A stretch of 64,000 nucleotides of DNA from Pandoraea horticolens (GCF_902459555.1 NZ_CABPSM010000006.1:62001-126000), one strand, 5' to 3'; positions 26,726 to 37,107 are shown, numbered from the stretch's first letter. Notes: generated by a model from the letters alone, not told the origin. Numbers and translations are program-made.

Positions 26726-27955
26726 TCAATGTGCACCACGGAGAATCCAGTCGACCATCGTGCGGACGTCGGTCTCGGCGACCTGTGCCTGAGGCGGCAT
26801 TGGCATGCTGCCCCAGTTACCGGCACCTCCGGCACGTATCTTCGCCACCAGTTTTTCAGTCGCATCCGACTGCCCATGGTACTTGGCGGCGACCTCCGAG
26901 AAGGCGGGCCCGATCTTCTTGTCGGTCACGCCGTGACAGGCCAGACAACCATTCTTGTCCGCAAGCGTTGCTACCGATGACGTCGCAGCGGCGGTTTGGG
27001 CCGGCGCGTCCGGACTCGTCATGCCAAGCGTGACGAGCGCCGCGGTCTTGCGCACCGACGCGTTTTGCGCGGCAGTGCCCGACAGCGGCGGCAGCTTCGT
27101 ATCGACACCGCGCACCGGTCCGACGACACGGTTTTGCGCAGCCAGATCCCCATGTGCGTCGCGGGCGTACGCAGGGAGTGCGGACGTCACGATACCAGCC
27201 TCGGGACAATCCTGCATACAGGCCTTGTTATGGGTATCCGGTTTGTCGCCCACGCGCCACATGCCGTGCGAGCGTGTCATGCCGTTGCGGTTGGGCATGC
27301 GTTTCTGCACGTCGGCGATGTTCTTGTCGGACAGCACGAAGTCCGCCGGCACGATCTCGCCGAGATTCAGGATGTAGGCCGTGACCGCGTACACCTCGTC
27401 CGGCGTGAGCGAGCGCGGCGCATTCCACGGCATGGCGCGACGGATGTAATCCCAGATCGTCGAGACCGTGTCGACTTTCATAAGCGTGGTGCGCACCGGC
27501 TGGTTGTTCGCGCGCAGCGACGCCACGTGCCCCGTCTTGATGTCGTCGGCCGTGGTGCCCCCCACGAGCGGGTTGAACACCTCGTTGCTCTCGCCGAACG
27601 TGCCGTGACACGACGCGCAGCGCGCATCGAAGAGCTTCTGGCCATCGGCCACCGACCCCTGCCCCCTGGGCAACCCCTTGAAGTCGGGACGCACGTCGAT
27701 GTCCCACGCACCCAGTTCGGCGGGGGTGGCGTCGCGTCCAATGCCGGCGGGGGCCTTGATCTTGACGGGTGCCGCTTGTGCCGCTTGTGCCGTCTGCGAG
27801 GCGCTGACCGGGGCCGCCTTCGCCGGTGCCGAAAGCCACGCCACGACGGTCAGTGTGGCGAGCGCCAGCGCACTTGCCCAAAGTACGGCGATGATCGCCA
27901 CTTGTATGCGCCGCAGCATGTGACGAGGCAACTTGCGTTCAATCGACGTGAACAT
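26726..27955 (-). CDS. soxD: Dihaem cytochrome subunit of sulfane dehydrogenase, SoxD
   Basis: The 409-residue protein has an N-terminal membrane or signal helix (about 18-40). A first cytochrome domain has CASCH at 113-117, and a second has CLACH at 337-341 and axial Met in SMPMPP. Between them lie the SoxD-typical RRAMPWNAPRSLTPDEVYAVTAYILNLG and RNGMTRSHGMW. SoxCD oxidises the SoxY-bound sulfane sulfur, passing six electrons per sulfur to SoxD haems. The ATG has a strong GGAGGTGA site and overlaps the end of soxC by 17 bases, so the two are coupled. Confidence 0.93.
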   Translation of the reverse strand: MFTSIERKLPRHMLRRIQVAIIAVLWASALALATLTVVAWLSAPAKAAPVSASQTAQAAQAAPVKIKAPAGIGRDATPAELGAWDIDVRPDFKGLPRGQGSVADGQKLFDARCASCHGTFGESNEVFNPLVGGTTADDIKTGHVASLRANNQPVRTTLMKVDTVSTIWDYIRRAMPWNAPRSLTPDEVYAVTAYILNLGEIVPADFVLSDKNIADVQKRMPNRNGMTRSHGMWRVGDKPDTHNKACMQDCPEAGIVTSALPAYARDAHGDLAAQNRVVGPVRGVDTKLPPLSGTAAQNASVRKTAALVTLGMTSPDAPAQTAAATSSVATLADKNGCLACHGVTDKKIGPAFSEVAAKYHGQSDATEKLVAKIRAGGAGNWGSMPMPPQAQVAETDVRTMVDWILRGAH

Positions 27956-29324
27956 TGATCACCTCCCCGCTTGCCGCCACTTGCCACGTCTGGATCGCGT
28001 TGTTGTGATAGATCGACTTGGTGCCGCGCACGTCGCGTAACTGCCGGTAACGCGGCTGCACGAAGCCCGTCTCGTCCACCGCGCGGCTTTGCAGCAACGC
28101 AGGCGAACCGTCCCACTGCCAGTCGAAGTTGAAGCGCGTGAGGCACTTCGGCAACACGGGCGACTCGAGCCGCGCCGCGCGCCACGACTTGCCGCCGTCG
28201 GTCGACACGTCGACCCGTTTGATCCGGCCCCGGCCCGACCATGCGAGGCCCGTCACGTTGAAATAGCCGCGATCGAGCAGCGCCTGCCCCCCCGAAGGTG
28301 ACGTGATGACCGACTTGCACTCCTGAATCGAGGTGTACTGGCGATGCTGACCATCCGGCATCAGGTCGACGTAGTGGCTCGTTTCATCCTTGGTATTCCA
28401 CGGCGCGTCGCCCACTTTGATGCGGCGCAGCCATTTGACCCACGACACGCCCTGCACGCCGGGCACGACCAATCGCAGCGGGTAGCCATTCTCGGGGCGC
28501 AGCATTTCGCCGTTCATCCCCCAAGCGACGAGCACGTCCGAGAGCGCCGCCTCCATCGAGATCGTACGGGTCATGCCGGAGCCGTCGCCCCCCTCGGCGA
28601 GCACGAACTGGCCGCGCTTGGTGTCGGCGCCCACGTCGTCGAGCAGCACGGACAGCGGCACCCCCGTGAATTCGCAGCACGACAGCATGCCGTGCGTGTA
28701 CTGGACGGTCGGCACCGCCGCGTTGCCCCACTCCATGCCGGTATTCGCCCCGCATTCGATGAAGTGCATGCGCGACACTGAAGGCAGTCGCATGATGTCG
28801 TCCATCGTGTACACCTTCGACTCACGCACGAGGCCGTGCACCATCAGGCGGTGTTGCGTCGGATCGATCTCCTGCCAGCCCTGGTGGTGACGCTCGAAGT
28901 GCAGGCCGCTTGGCGTGATGATGCCGAACAGACCCTGCAATGGCGTGAAGGCGACCGAGGCCTGCGCCGTCTGGGTGAGCCCCGGCGACTGACGGCGTTG
29001 CAGGTTCGCTTCGTATTTCGACGGCATGCCGTACGGACGTGCCGCGACCGGCTGGCCCAGCGATGTGGCCCACGGACGCGGCTCGAGAATCATCGGGTCG
29101 CCGAGGGCGCCGGCGGTGCCGATTGTGGCCGGCGCGTCGGTGGCGAGGGCAGTGCCCCCCGCCAGCGCGGCACCGGCCGCCAGAAAACTGCGCTGCAGGA
29201 AACTGCGTCGTGTCGGGTTCCATCCACCGCGAACGACGTCGGCGGCAAGCTCGCCATCGACGAAATTCTCCGGAGCACGGCGCAAACGGCCGGCTCGCGA
29301 TGCGCTATCGCTGGTCTTGCTCAC
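27939..29324 (-). CDS. soxC: Sulfane dehydrogenase molybdenum subunit SoxC
   Basis: This 461-residue molybdopterin enzyme of the sulfite oxidase family has a twin-arginine leader (TRRSFLQRSFL, R39-R40). The molybdenum-binding cysteine lies in HFIECGANTGMEW, and the C-terminal dimer domain includes RVDVSTDGGKSW. I prefer the GTG at 29324, which has GAGGAGA at proper distance; an in-frame start at 29360 would add 12 residues. It leads the structural sox genes, 158 bases downstream of the regulator gene. Confidence 0.94.
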   Translation of the reverse strand: MSKTSDSASRAGRLRRAPENFVDGELAADVVRGGWNPTRRSFLQRSFLAAGAALAGGTALATDAPATIGTAGALGDPMILEPRPWATSLGQPVAARPYGMPSKYEANLQRRQSPGLTQTAQASVAFTPLQGLFGIITPSGLHFERHHQGWQEIDPTQHRLMVHGLVRESKVYTMDDIMRLPSVSRMHFIECGANTGMEWGNAAVPTVQYTHGMLSCCEFTGVPLSVLLDDVGADTKRGQFVLAEGGDGSGMTRTISMEAALSDVLVAWGMNGEMLRPENGYPLRLVVPGVQGVSWVKWLRRIKVGDAPWNTKDETSHYVDLMPDGQHRQYTSIQECKSVITSPSGGQALLDRGYFNVTGLAWSGRGRIKRVDVSTDGGKSWRAARLESPVLPKCLTRFNFDWQWDGSPALLQSRAVDETGFVQPRYRQLRDVRGTKSIYHNNAIQTWQVAASGEVINVHVD

Positions 29325-29482
29325 CCCTGTCTCCTCGCGTTTTGTGGCGGCCGCCGGCATCGCGAGGATACGGGCGGTTTACCGCTTTTGTTCGAGCCTA
29401 CGGACGCGGTCTCGTTGCCGCGCTGTCTTACGGGTCATGCAATGCTGCGGTGCTACGGTTTCACCACGGCCGGCAGCGTGTG

Positions 29483-29830
29483 TCAGTTCCCGCGTGGCAT
29501 GAAGCCATCGACGGCACGCTCCGGCAGGGCCTCCTCCTCGATGCGGCCGGCGACCTGCACGCACACGGCGCGACAGATCTCGACCACCCCGGTATCTGCA
29601 ATCGTGTAATACACCTGGTTTCCGTCGCGACGACGCGACAGCACGCCCGCCTGATACATCGCCCCGAGATGCCGCGACACGTTCGTCTGTGACGAACCCA
29701 CCTGCGTCACCACTTCGTTCACCGAGCGTTCGCCACCGCAAAGCGCGTGCAAAATGCGCAGCCGGGTCGGCTCGGAGAGCAGGCTGAAGTAGTGCGACAC
29801 CTTTTCGAATACGCGATCGAGTTCTTCCAT
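29483..29830 (-). CDS. ArsR-family transcription regulator, SoxR/BigR-like sulfur sensor
   Basis: The 115-residue winged-helix protein has EPTRLRILHAL and the recognition helix SSQTNVSRHLGAMYQAGVLSRRRDGNQVYY. Three cysteines are present: C31 in the second helix, and C86 and C90 in the last helix. A pair in these two places is what BigR, SqrR and SoxR-type repressors use to form a polysulfide bridge and release DNA. The gene is directly upstream of soxC in the same direction, so it most likely represses the sox cluster and itself. The start at 29830 fits the family; an in-frame start at 29893 exists. Confidence 0.85.
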   Translation of the reverse strand: MEELDRVFEKVSHYFSLLSEPTRLRILHALCGGERSVNEVVTQVGSSQTNVSRHLGAMYQAGVLSRRRDGNQVYYTIADTGVVEICRAVCVQVAGRIEEEALPERAVDGFMPRGN

Positions 29831-30230
29831 GACGGTCAGTCCGGCCAAACATAAGGTTCGTGTGAAGGCACAGAAAATGTCGTATATGCCCACATACGCA
29901 TATACGGATAATCAAAATATCGGACGACAGAAGCAAGCTGCACTGCAACATGTCGGACCCCAATGCAACTCGCTGGACAGCACACGTTTCTCGTTCGCCG
30001 ACCGTGTTTCCATGTATACCGCCGGATATAGCGCACCACACCTCATGCGGTTGCGCGAGGTGCAACGCCACCCTCGCTGGCAGGCGCAGCGACACGGGGG
30101 ATCTCTTAGCCGATCGCGGCATAAGGGAAAAACCCGATAAGAAAAGTGACAAGGGGCGGCAGTTCGAAGCGACGCATTCAGCGTACCTCGTCCCTTGAAG
30201 CGAGCGATGCCGCGAGAAACCCGTCCCGCC
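29831..30230. other. Intergenic region right of the sox regulator
   Basis: These 400 bases lie between the regulator start and the 3' end of the broken tpsB. The left third is AT-rich and includes the 29881-29906 palindrome. The remainder has no protein-like frame and no clear terminator. Confidence 0.5.
29881..29906. promoter_or_regulatory. Inverted-repeat operator candidate upstream of the ArsR-type gene
   Basis: Perfect 9-bp arms CGTATATGC and GCATATACG are separated by 8 bases. The site lies 51 bases upstream of the regulator ATG, in AT-rich DNA that should hold the promoter. ArsR dimers bind palindromes of this size, so autoregulation is a reasonable inference. Confidence 0.7.
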
Positions 30231-32000
30231 TCACTCGAATTGATACGACCAGTTCGCGTTGAATCGCAGCGGCCGTTTCGGCGAGTTGGTCGGGGCGTCG
30301 GCCACCGGTTTGGCCAATGACAGATCGAGCGAGTAGTACTTGCTGTCGGAGATCCGGACGCCCAACCCGACGGAGGCGAGTTGGTTGTGGAACAACTGAC
30401 CGGCGTTCACATAGACGCGCGCGGTATCGAGCATCAGATATGGCTGGATCGTCTTGAGAAAACGGAAATCGGTGCGGAACATCCTGTTCAGCTCGATGGA
30501 CGCCCCCCAGCCTTTGTCTCCGGCAATTTCGCCCGCCGGATACCCGAGACCGAAGCGCTGGCCACCGAACGTTGCCTGCTCGGACGTTGGCAGCGTGTTG
30601 CTGCTGTACTGTGCGCCCGCCGAGACGATGACGCCGAAGTCCCACGGCAGCACCACACCTTGTTTGCCATCGAGCGTGAAGCGCCAGAAGGCCAGATCGT
30701 AGGGGCCGAGTATTTGCGGCAAGCCCGCCGGCTGTGTCGTGTAGGACTGGCTCGCGCCCATCCCGTTGAACCCCTTGAACACGCCCAGCGCAGCGCTACG
30801 CGTTTGCTTGTCGGTAACTTCGTTGTATGCGAGTTGCACTTGCCCGGCGCGTACGTTCGTCTGCGAATTGATGTTGTTCGGCGAATTCGGCACTTCGTAG
30901 CGATCGCGTGCGTTCACGCCGTACATGCCACCGCTGACGGTCAGGCTGCGTTGATTGTTCAGCAGGATCGGGTACGACACGCTCACCGCGACACGTTTGG
31001 TATCGAGGTGTCGCGTGAGTCCGGCGAGCGCCTGGTCGTCGGGCTGGCCACGATAGTGCGACGCATCGACACGCGCCTGCAAGCCGTCCGAACCCAACGG
31101 CTGGATATACGACGCGGCATAGAACTCTTCGTCGTTGTGACCCTTCGGGGCGATGGCGGTGAGCTGAATCTGTTCGCCGAGCGGTGTGAGCGCGTTGCTC
31201 GACACCGTGAATACGCCGCGAACGCCGGGGTTGTTATACGAGAGCGACGTGCCCAGCGTCACGGGCTGACGCGATACATCCAGCGAGAGTTCGGTCGCGC
31301 CGTCGGTCTGCGTGGGCGGCTGCACGTCGGCCTTGATCTTCATGCCGGGCACGAGTGTGAGCAGGTTCAGATAACGCTCGAACGTGGCCCGCTTGAGCGG
31401 ACGCTCCACCTCGATATGCGCAGCGATATCGCGAAGACGTTACTCCGACGGCCCCGGTTTGCCGGTAATTTTCGTGCTCGAGATATAACCCTCGACCACG
31501 ATCACGCGCGCGAAGCCTTCGTTGAAATCCTGCGCCGGAACGAACGCGAAGGACAGCAGATAGCCCGCGTCCTGATACATCTTCGTGACCTGATTGGCCT
31601 TCTCGACCAGATCGCCAACGGTCACATCCTTGCCCGCCATGGGCGCGAACAACCCGGCCACCGATTCGAACGGCAGCGACTTGACACCTTCGATGCCGAA
31701 ACGCTGCGGCGTGATCTTGCGGGCGAGCAACGACTTGAGGGCGTCTTCCTGCGTCGGCGGCTGAATTTGGAAGGTGGCGGCCGGTGCCTTGGGCGCCTCG
31801 ATCTTCGGAAGACTTTGCAGCGGATCGCCGCGCACGGGGCTGCCATCGGACCAGGCTTGTTGCGTGCTCAGCAGGCTGATGGCTGACAGCGATACGGCAG
31901 CGAATCGAACGACGACTTTGCGGTTGCGAACAGACGACGTGTCCGCGCCCCCACGCGTAACGCGTGACGCTAGACGGGACTCTCCCTGGCGATGCGCCAT
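30231..32000 (-). pseudogene. TpsB (ShlB/FhaC-type) two-partner secretion transporter interrupted by a stop codon
   Basis: Two consecutive open frames are in the same reading frame. The first (31440-32000, 186 codons) holds a signal-like segment, a proline-rich linker and a POTRA domain ending GYISSTKITGKPGPSE. A TAA codon (31440-31442) follows, and the frame reads on as RLRDIAAHIEVERPLKRATFERYL into a complete 16-strand-type barrel (ending NANWSYQFE). Removing the stop gives a normal protein of about 589 residues. CAA to TAA is the simplest cause. These outer-membrane pores export a large TpsA partner, but none is coded nearby. As written, the gene cannot make the barrel fused to its POTRA domain; a sequencing error is possible. 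Confidence 0.88.
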
Positions 32001-32197
32001 CCCTATGCCCCCAAACGCTTATTTTTTCGTGCGCCAGTGTGACCGAGAGGCGTGAGGCCCCGTCAACGGGGCGATTCGGGGAAATTCGGCACCGACACAA
32101 CAGCCGGATCATGCGCGTCGGCAGTACGTACGTTGCGTCACTTAGAGACAATCCTCCAAACGAATTTCGACGCCAGCGAATGCCGCTGGAATCCGCA

Positions 32198-33493
32198 TCA
32201 GGCCAGCGTATCCGCCCAGATGCCCTGTGCCCATGCGAGTCCCAGTGCGAATTCGTCTCGCGTGGCGCGTGGCGACGCGCCGCCCGTGCCCGGCACCGGC
32301 AGCATGGTGTGCTGCGCCGCGTCGTAGCGATGAACACTTGCCACATGCATCGCTTCGGTAGCCGATACGAACGTGTAGCAGGTATTGCTGTACAGCGGTT
32401 CGGGGTTGACCAGGCGGCCGGACAGCGTCGCCACGATGGCCGCGGCGCAAACCTTGCCGTGCTGGTTGGCCATGTGACCGGACTTCGGCATTTGCGGCGC
32501 GATCTGAATGGCGTCGCCCAGAATATGAACGTCGGGTTGCGCCTTCGAGGCGAACGTCAGGAAATCGACGTCGCACCAGTGCCCGTTGGCCGTTGCCAGT
32601 CCGCTCTCTACGGCAATATCGCCTGCGCGCATCGGCGGGATCACGTTCAGCACGTCGGCCCGGATCTCCTCGCCCAGCTCGAAGCGCGCCATCTGCTTCG
32701 CGCCGTCAATGGCCACGTCGGTGCAATTGAACTGCGGGTGATACTCGACGATCCCCGCAAATTGGGTGCGCCAGACCTCGTGAAACTGCTCCGCTTCGGC
32801 GAGCACCTGATCGTTGGCGTCGAAGATGAGGACCTTCGCGCGAGGCTTGTACCGCTTGAGCCACGCGGCCGCCTGACACGCGCGCTCGTAGGGGGCGGGC
32901 GGGCAACGAAACGGCGCTTCGGGAATGGTGACGGCGAACACGCCCCCGTCGGGCATCGCTTGCAGACGGGCGTGCAGCGCGGCGCTTTCCCGGGCATCGG
33001 TCCACGCGACCGGCAGGGCGTCGCGGATCGCCGGATCGGAGAGCCCGGCAATGGCGTCCCGGCGCAGCGACACGCCGGGGGCAACGATCACCTTGTCATA
33101 GGGAAGACGGCCGCCGCCGGCCAGTTGCACCCATTTGTTCGCCGCGTCGATGGCGCTGGCTCGCGTGCGTCGCCAGACGATGCCGTGTCGCGCAACGAGC
33201 CTGTCGTAGGAGACCGTCAGGTCGCTCACACGCAGATTCCCGCCGACCACGAGATTCGATAACGGTGAAGAGACGAACGCCGGATTCGGTTCGACGAGCG
33301 TGACGTCGATGGTATTGCCCGAGAGCAAGCGCAGTGCCTTCGCGGCCGTGGCACCGCCGAACCCGCCACCGATGACGACCACACGGGCACGTCCCTTGAC
33401 CGGCGTCGGCCAGAGCGGTGCGGCCAACGCAGGGGCGGCGCCAGCCCATGCGGTTGCCGAACCCAAACCAAGAAGAAAATCGCGGCGGCGCAT
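32198..33493 (-). CDS. fccB: Flavocytochrome c sulfide dehydrogenase, flavoprotein subunit
   Basis: The 431-residue protein has a Tat-type leader (MRRRDFLLGLGSA), the FAD motif VVVIGGGFGGATAAKAL at about 38-54 and the two redox cysteines of the family. C197 is in FRCPPAPYERAC and C372 in NTCYTF; together they form the active-site disulfide that attacks sulfide. A C-terminal domain follows. FccB oxidises sulfide to sulfane sulfur and passes electrons to FccA. It starts 11 bases after the fccA stop. SoxF is the same protein family inside sox operons. Confidence 0.92.
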   Translation of the reverse strand: MRRRDFLLGLGSATAWAGAAPALAAPLWPTPVKGRARVVVIGGGFGGATAAKALRLLSGNTIDVTLVEPNPAFVSSPLSNLVVGGNLRVSDLTVSYDRLVARHGIVWRRTRASAIDAANKWVQLAGGGRLPYDKVIVAPGVSLRRDAIAGLSDPAIRDALPVAWTDARESAALHARLQAMPDGGVFAVTIPEAPFRCPPAPYERACQAAAWLKRYKPRAKVLIFDANDQVLAEAEQFHEVWRTQFAGIVEYHPQFNCTDVAIDGAKQMARFELGEEIRADVLNVIPPMRAGDIAVESGLATANGHWCDVDFLTFASKAQPDVHILGDAIQIAPQMPKSGHMANQHGKVCAAAIVATLSGRLVNPEPLYSNTCYTFVSATEAMHVASVHRYDAAQHTMLPVPGTGGASPRATRDEFALGLAWAQGIWADTLA

Positions 33494-33503
33494 CGTGTCC
33501 GCC

Positions 33504-33932
33504 TTATCGGGATTGACGTGCGGACGCAGACGCCGCATCGGCCGCGGGCTGCGCCGCGAAGTACGCCGCGATACGCTGCAACTCGTCGTCGCGATAGCCT
33601 TTGAGAAGCTGCGGCATCAACGTGGCGGGACGCCGTGCATCACGCATGGCTTGCAACACCGTCATGAGTTCCGCCACCGGGCGGCCCTCCAGCGTCGGCA
33701 GCGCCGCCTTGCCTGCGCTCACCGGCGCCGACACGTTGTGACAACTCATGCACGCCATCGCCCAGTCGCGGGCCTGCCAGTCGGGTGGCGATGCCTGCGA
33801 GGATGTCGGCGCAACATACACGGGAGACGCCGCACGCACGCCGGAGGCGGGTGCGGCAAACGCCGCGCCCGTGGCGGCGAGCCATGCGGTGGACGTCAGA
33901 ACGAACGCCGCCACTATCGTCCGTCTCGCCAT
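33504..33932 (-). CDS. fccA: Cytochrome subunit of sulfide dehydrogenase
   Basis: This 142-residue periplasmic cytochrome c has a signal peptide ending near residue 27 (AAFA), one haem site CMSCH at 61-65 and an axial Met in ATLMPQLLKGY. The DDELQRIAAYFAAQ ending is typical of class I cytochromes. Its size and place directly upstream of the flavoprotein gene mark it as the monohaem FccA/SoxE-like partner that takes electrons from FccB. In-frame sequence upstream of 33932 has another Met but gives no better signal peptide. Confidence 0.88.
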   Translation of the reverse strand: MARRTIVAAFVLTSTAWLAATGAAFAAPASGVRAASPVYVAPTSSQASPPDWQARDWAMACMSCHNVSAPVSAGKAALPTLEGRPVAELMTVLQAMRDARRPATLMPQLLKGYRDDELQRIAAYFAAQPAADAASASARQSR

Positions 33933-34034
33933 CGAGTGACGGAGGCGATAGCGGCGGTTCACTGCTGAGCAGAGGACGGCACGCATGCGCACGGAGGGTG
34001 TCCGGGGCGTGGGAGGGGCTTGGAGGGGCGTGCG

Positions 34035-34808
34035 TCAGTTACCGGTCTTGGTCGACGGGCCGGGCTTGATGGGGCCGTCGCTGATCGGCGCGGGCGAGGA
34101 CAGCGGTTTGGCCGTCACCGTATCGTTGCCAATCGGCGTGGTCGTGACCGTGGCGGCGTTCGCATCGTCTGCCTGCGCCGGCGCCGGGTTCTTCGCCGCC
34201 TCGGTCGACAGGCGTTGCGCTTCTTCCGGCTTCACGTATTCGTAGAGCTTGATGACCTTTTGCACACCGTCGATGCGGCTCGCCACATTGGCGCCGATAC
34301 GGCCTTCCTCTTCAGAGACGAGGCCCATCAGATAGACGTCGCCACGCTCGGTGACCACCTTGAAGACGTTGGCCGAAATCTCCTTCGTATTGATCAGGTT
34401 GGCCTTCACTTTGCTGGTGATCCAGGCGTCGTTCGAGCGCGAGCCGAGGGAACTCTTCGGTGCGATGGCGATTTCGTCGACGATGCCGCGCACGTTGTTG
34501 ATCTGCTTGACGATGTCCATCGCGCGCTGCTTGGTCTTCTCATCAGGCACTTCGCCGGTCAGCAAGACACGGCGATTGAAGACGGTCACGTTCACATGCA
34601 CGGCGTCGTCGGTCAGGGTATTGGCGATGTTGGCTTCGGCCTTGACCTGAATTTCGCGGTCTTCCGTTTGCGCGCCGACGGAACGACGGTCGGTGGCGAC
34701 CAGTGCGCCGGTCGCTGCGCCGCCGAGGAGGATGGGGACGCAGCCGCCCAGGGTTGCAACAATCAACGCTGCCGCAGCAAGCGGCTTAATCACGCGTTGG
34801 AAATTCAT
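34035..34808 (-). CDS. Outer-membrane lipoprotein with two BON domains (DolP/YraP-like)
   Basis: The 257-residue protein has a lipobox (LIVATLGGC, Cys about 23) and two BON domains (about 50-120 and 125-200, the second with ITSKVKANLINTKEISANVFKVVTERGDVYLMG). A low-complexity Pro/Thr-rich tail follows. E. coli DolP has the same layout and helps maintain the outer membrane. As in E. coli, it sits beside diaA, yraN and rsmI. The ATG has an AGGAGA site. The tail beyond residue 210 is longer than in DolP and has no clear function. Confidence 0.88.
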   Translation of the reverse strand: MNFQRVIKPLAAAALIVATLGGCVPILLGGAATGALVATDRRSVGAQTEDREIQVKAEANIANTLTDDAVHVNVTVFNRRVLLTGEVPDEKTKQRAMDIVKQINNVRGIVDEIAIAPKSSLGSRSNDAWITSKVKANLINTKEISANVFKVVTERGDVYLMGLVSEEEGRIGANVASRIDGVQKVIKLYEYVKPEEAQRLSTEAAKNPAPAQADDANAATVTTTPIGNDTVTAKPLSSPAPISDGPIKPGPSTKTGN

Positions 34809-34925
34809 CGGGCTTTCTCCTTATTGGATAGTCGAACGGGGCGGCCCCCGCCGCACTCAGCCGGCACCGTCCGCCCCCGCGACCGGTGCCCGTCATGATC
34901 TTGACGCCTTACGATGACAATAGGT

Positions 34926-35591
<666 letters not shown>

Positions 35592-35658
35592 TCACAGGCC
35601 GTCAGTCTTGAAAACGGCACTTCCGCAAGTGTAACAGGGCCGGGGGGCGCGGGTTTCG

Positions 35659-36012
35659 TCAGAAATCGTCGGTGCGAAAGGCATCGGGCAGCCAGCGCGC
35701 CACCGGCGGATGGCCGTCGAACGCCACGACATCGAAGCGGCAACGCCCCGCGGGACGCCGCAACAGATAGTGACGTGCGGCCAGCGCGAGACGACGTCGC
35801 TTGGTTCGTGTGATGCTCTCGGCGGCCCCGCCAAAGTCGCTACGCGAACGCGCACGTACCTCGACGAATACCAGCACGCCGGCGCGATCCCGCATAATGA
35901 GGTCGATTTCGCCGCCGCGACACCGATAGTTGCGTGCGACTAGCCGCCAGCCGCGCCGCTCCAGCAGCGTCTGCGCGCGGCCCTCGAACGATTCTCCAAG
36001 CTGATTCGACAT
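35659..36012 (-). CDS. yraN: YraN family endonuclease-fold protein
   Basis: The 117-residue protein has the restriction-endonuclease-like core [24 protein letters not shown] (E...D...EVK-type, with EVR here) and the helix [18 protein letters not shown], which define the UPF0102/YraN family. Its role is poorly known; it is thought to act on DNA, possibly in recombination. It is divergent from rsmI, with 95 bases between the starts, the classic arrangement. Confidence 0.88.
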   Translation of the reverse strand: MSNQLGESFEGRAQTLLERRGWRLVARNYRCRGGEIDLIMRDRAGVLVFVEVRARSRSDFGGAAESITRTKRRRLALAARHYLLRRPAGRCRFDVVAFDGHPPVARWLPDAFRTDDF

Positions 36013-36107
36013 GGTTGTTCCGATGTTTGACGTGACCGGCGATGCCGATGTTACCCACGCCCGCCCGCCCCGCGAGGCGGTCCTTTCGTTGGCGGGAGCC
36101 CGACGCC

Positions 36108-36992
36108 ATGGATGAGCGCCTGATGTCGCTGGCCGAGGGCCAGCATTACCCGGCAAGCACGCTTTACGTCGTGGCGACCCCGTTGGGCAATACCGCCGAC
36201 ATCACGGTGCGAGCGCTTCACATCCTCGGCATGGTCGACGCCATCGCCTGTGAAGATACGCGTAACAGCGCGCAGTTGCTGCAACGATACGGCATCGACA
36301 AGCCGTTGATTGCGGCCCATCAGCACAACGAGAATGAAGCGGCGACGCGGCTCGTCGAGCGCCTGCGCGGTGGTGAACGCATCGCTTACGTTTCGGATGC
36401 CGGCACCCCCGGCATCTCGGACCCCGGCGCGCGGCTGGTCGACGCAGTGCGGGCCGCAGGCCTCTCGGTGGTGCCGGTGCCGGGCGCAAGCGCGGTGATC
36501 ACACTGCTCTCGGTGGCCGGGGCTTGGGTAGAGACATTCACCTTCGTGGGATTCCTGCCCGCGAAGGCGCAGCAACGGGCTCAAGCGATTGCCGCGCTTG
36601 CGGGATCGACGTCGGCGCAGGTCTTTTACGAGGCGCCGCATCGAATCGTGGAGACGGTGGCCGCGCTGGCCGATGGCTTGAGCGGCGCGCGACGCCTGCT
36701 GATCGGACGCGAACTGACCAAGCGCTTCGAGGACATTCACGAGTGCGCACTGAGCGAGGGCGTGGCGTGGCTGAAAGCGGATGCAAACCGTCAGCGCGGC
36801 GAATTCGTGCTGGCGGTCTCCGGTGCGACGGCGAGTGCGAGCGAGGACGGCGTGGACGCCGAAGCGCAGCGCATCCTCGCCCTGCTGGTCGCGGAACTGC
36901 CAACGAAGAGCGCCGCCAAGCTCGCGGCAGCGATCACCGGCGCGCCCAAGAACGCGCTTTACGAGCGCGCGCTGGCCCTGAAGAACGGTTGA
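36108..36992 (+). CDS. rsmI: 16S rRNA 2'-O-ribose methyltransferase RsmI
   Basis: This 294-residue tetrapyrrole-methylase fold protein has [57 protein letters not shown] and the [15 protein letters not shown] loop, followed by VFYEAPHRI and GRELTKRFE. All are RsmI signatures. It methylates the ribose of C1402 of 16S rRNA. The start at 36108 has GGGAG upstream; a second Met at 36123 is also possible. Confidence 0.93.
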   Translation: MDERLMSLAEGQHYPASTLYVVATPLGNTADITVRALHILGMVDAIACEDTRNSAQLLQRYGIDKPLIAAHQHNENEAATRLVERLRGGERIAYVSDAGTPGISDPGARLVDAVRAAGLSVVPVPGASAVITLLSVAGAWVETFTFVGFLPAKAQQRAQAIAALAGSTSAQVFYEAPHRIVETVAALADGLSGARRLLIGRELTKRFEDIHECALSEGVAWLKADANRQRGEFVLAVSGATASASEDGVDAEAQRILALLVAELPTKSAAKLAAAITGAPKNALYERALALKNG

Positions 36993-37084
36993 TTCGCTGG
37001 ACGCGGGAAACGGTGTTAGGAGGCGTCAGGAATCGGACGTTTCCGACAACGGTTTCTCCGTTTGCCCAAGTGCCGTGAAACAAG

Positions 37085-37107
37085 AAAGCCCGCCGAAGCG
37101 GGCTTTT
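37085..37107 (+). terminator. Rho-independent terminator after rsmI
   Basis: The hairpin AAAGCCCGC-CGAA-GCGGGCTTT has a 9-bp stem with a tetraloop and continues into T residues. It is nearly symmetrical and can also serve the convergent ABC gene that ends at 37125. Confidence 0.85.

Noticed and set aside
31440-31442. The tpsB stop as a recoding site (selenocysteine or pyrrolysine).
   Set aside because: The codon is TAA, which neither system uses, and no recoding structure is visible.
30381-31886. A 501-codon frame opposite tpsB.
   Set aside because: The minus-strand frames clearly encode POTRA and barrel parts; the plus frame is His/Arg-rich noise.
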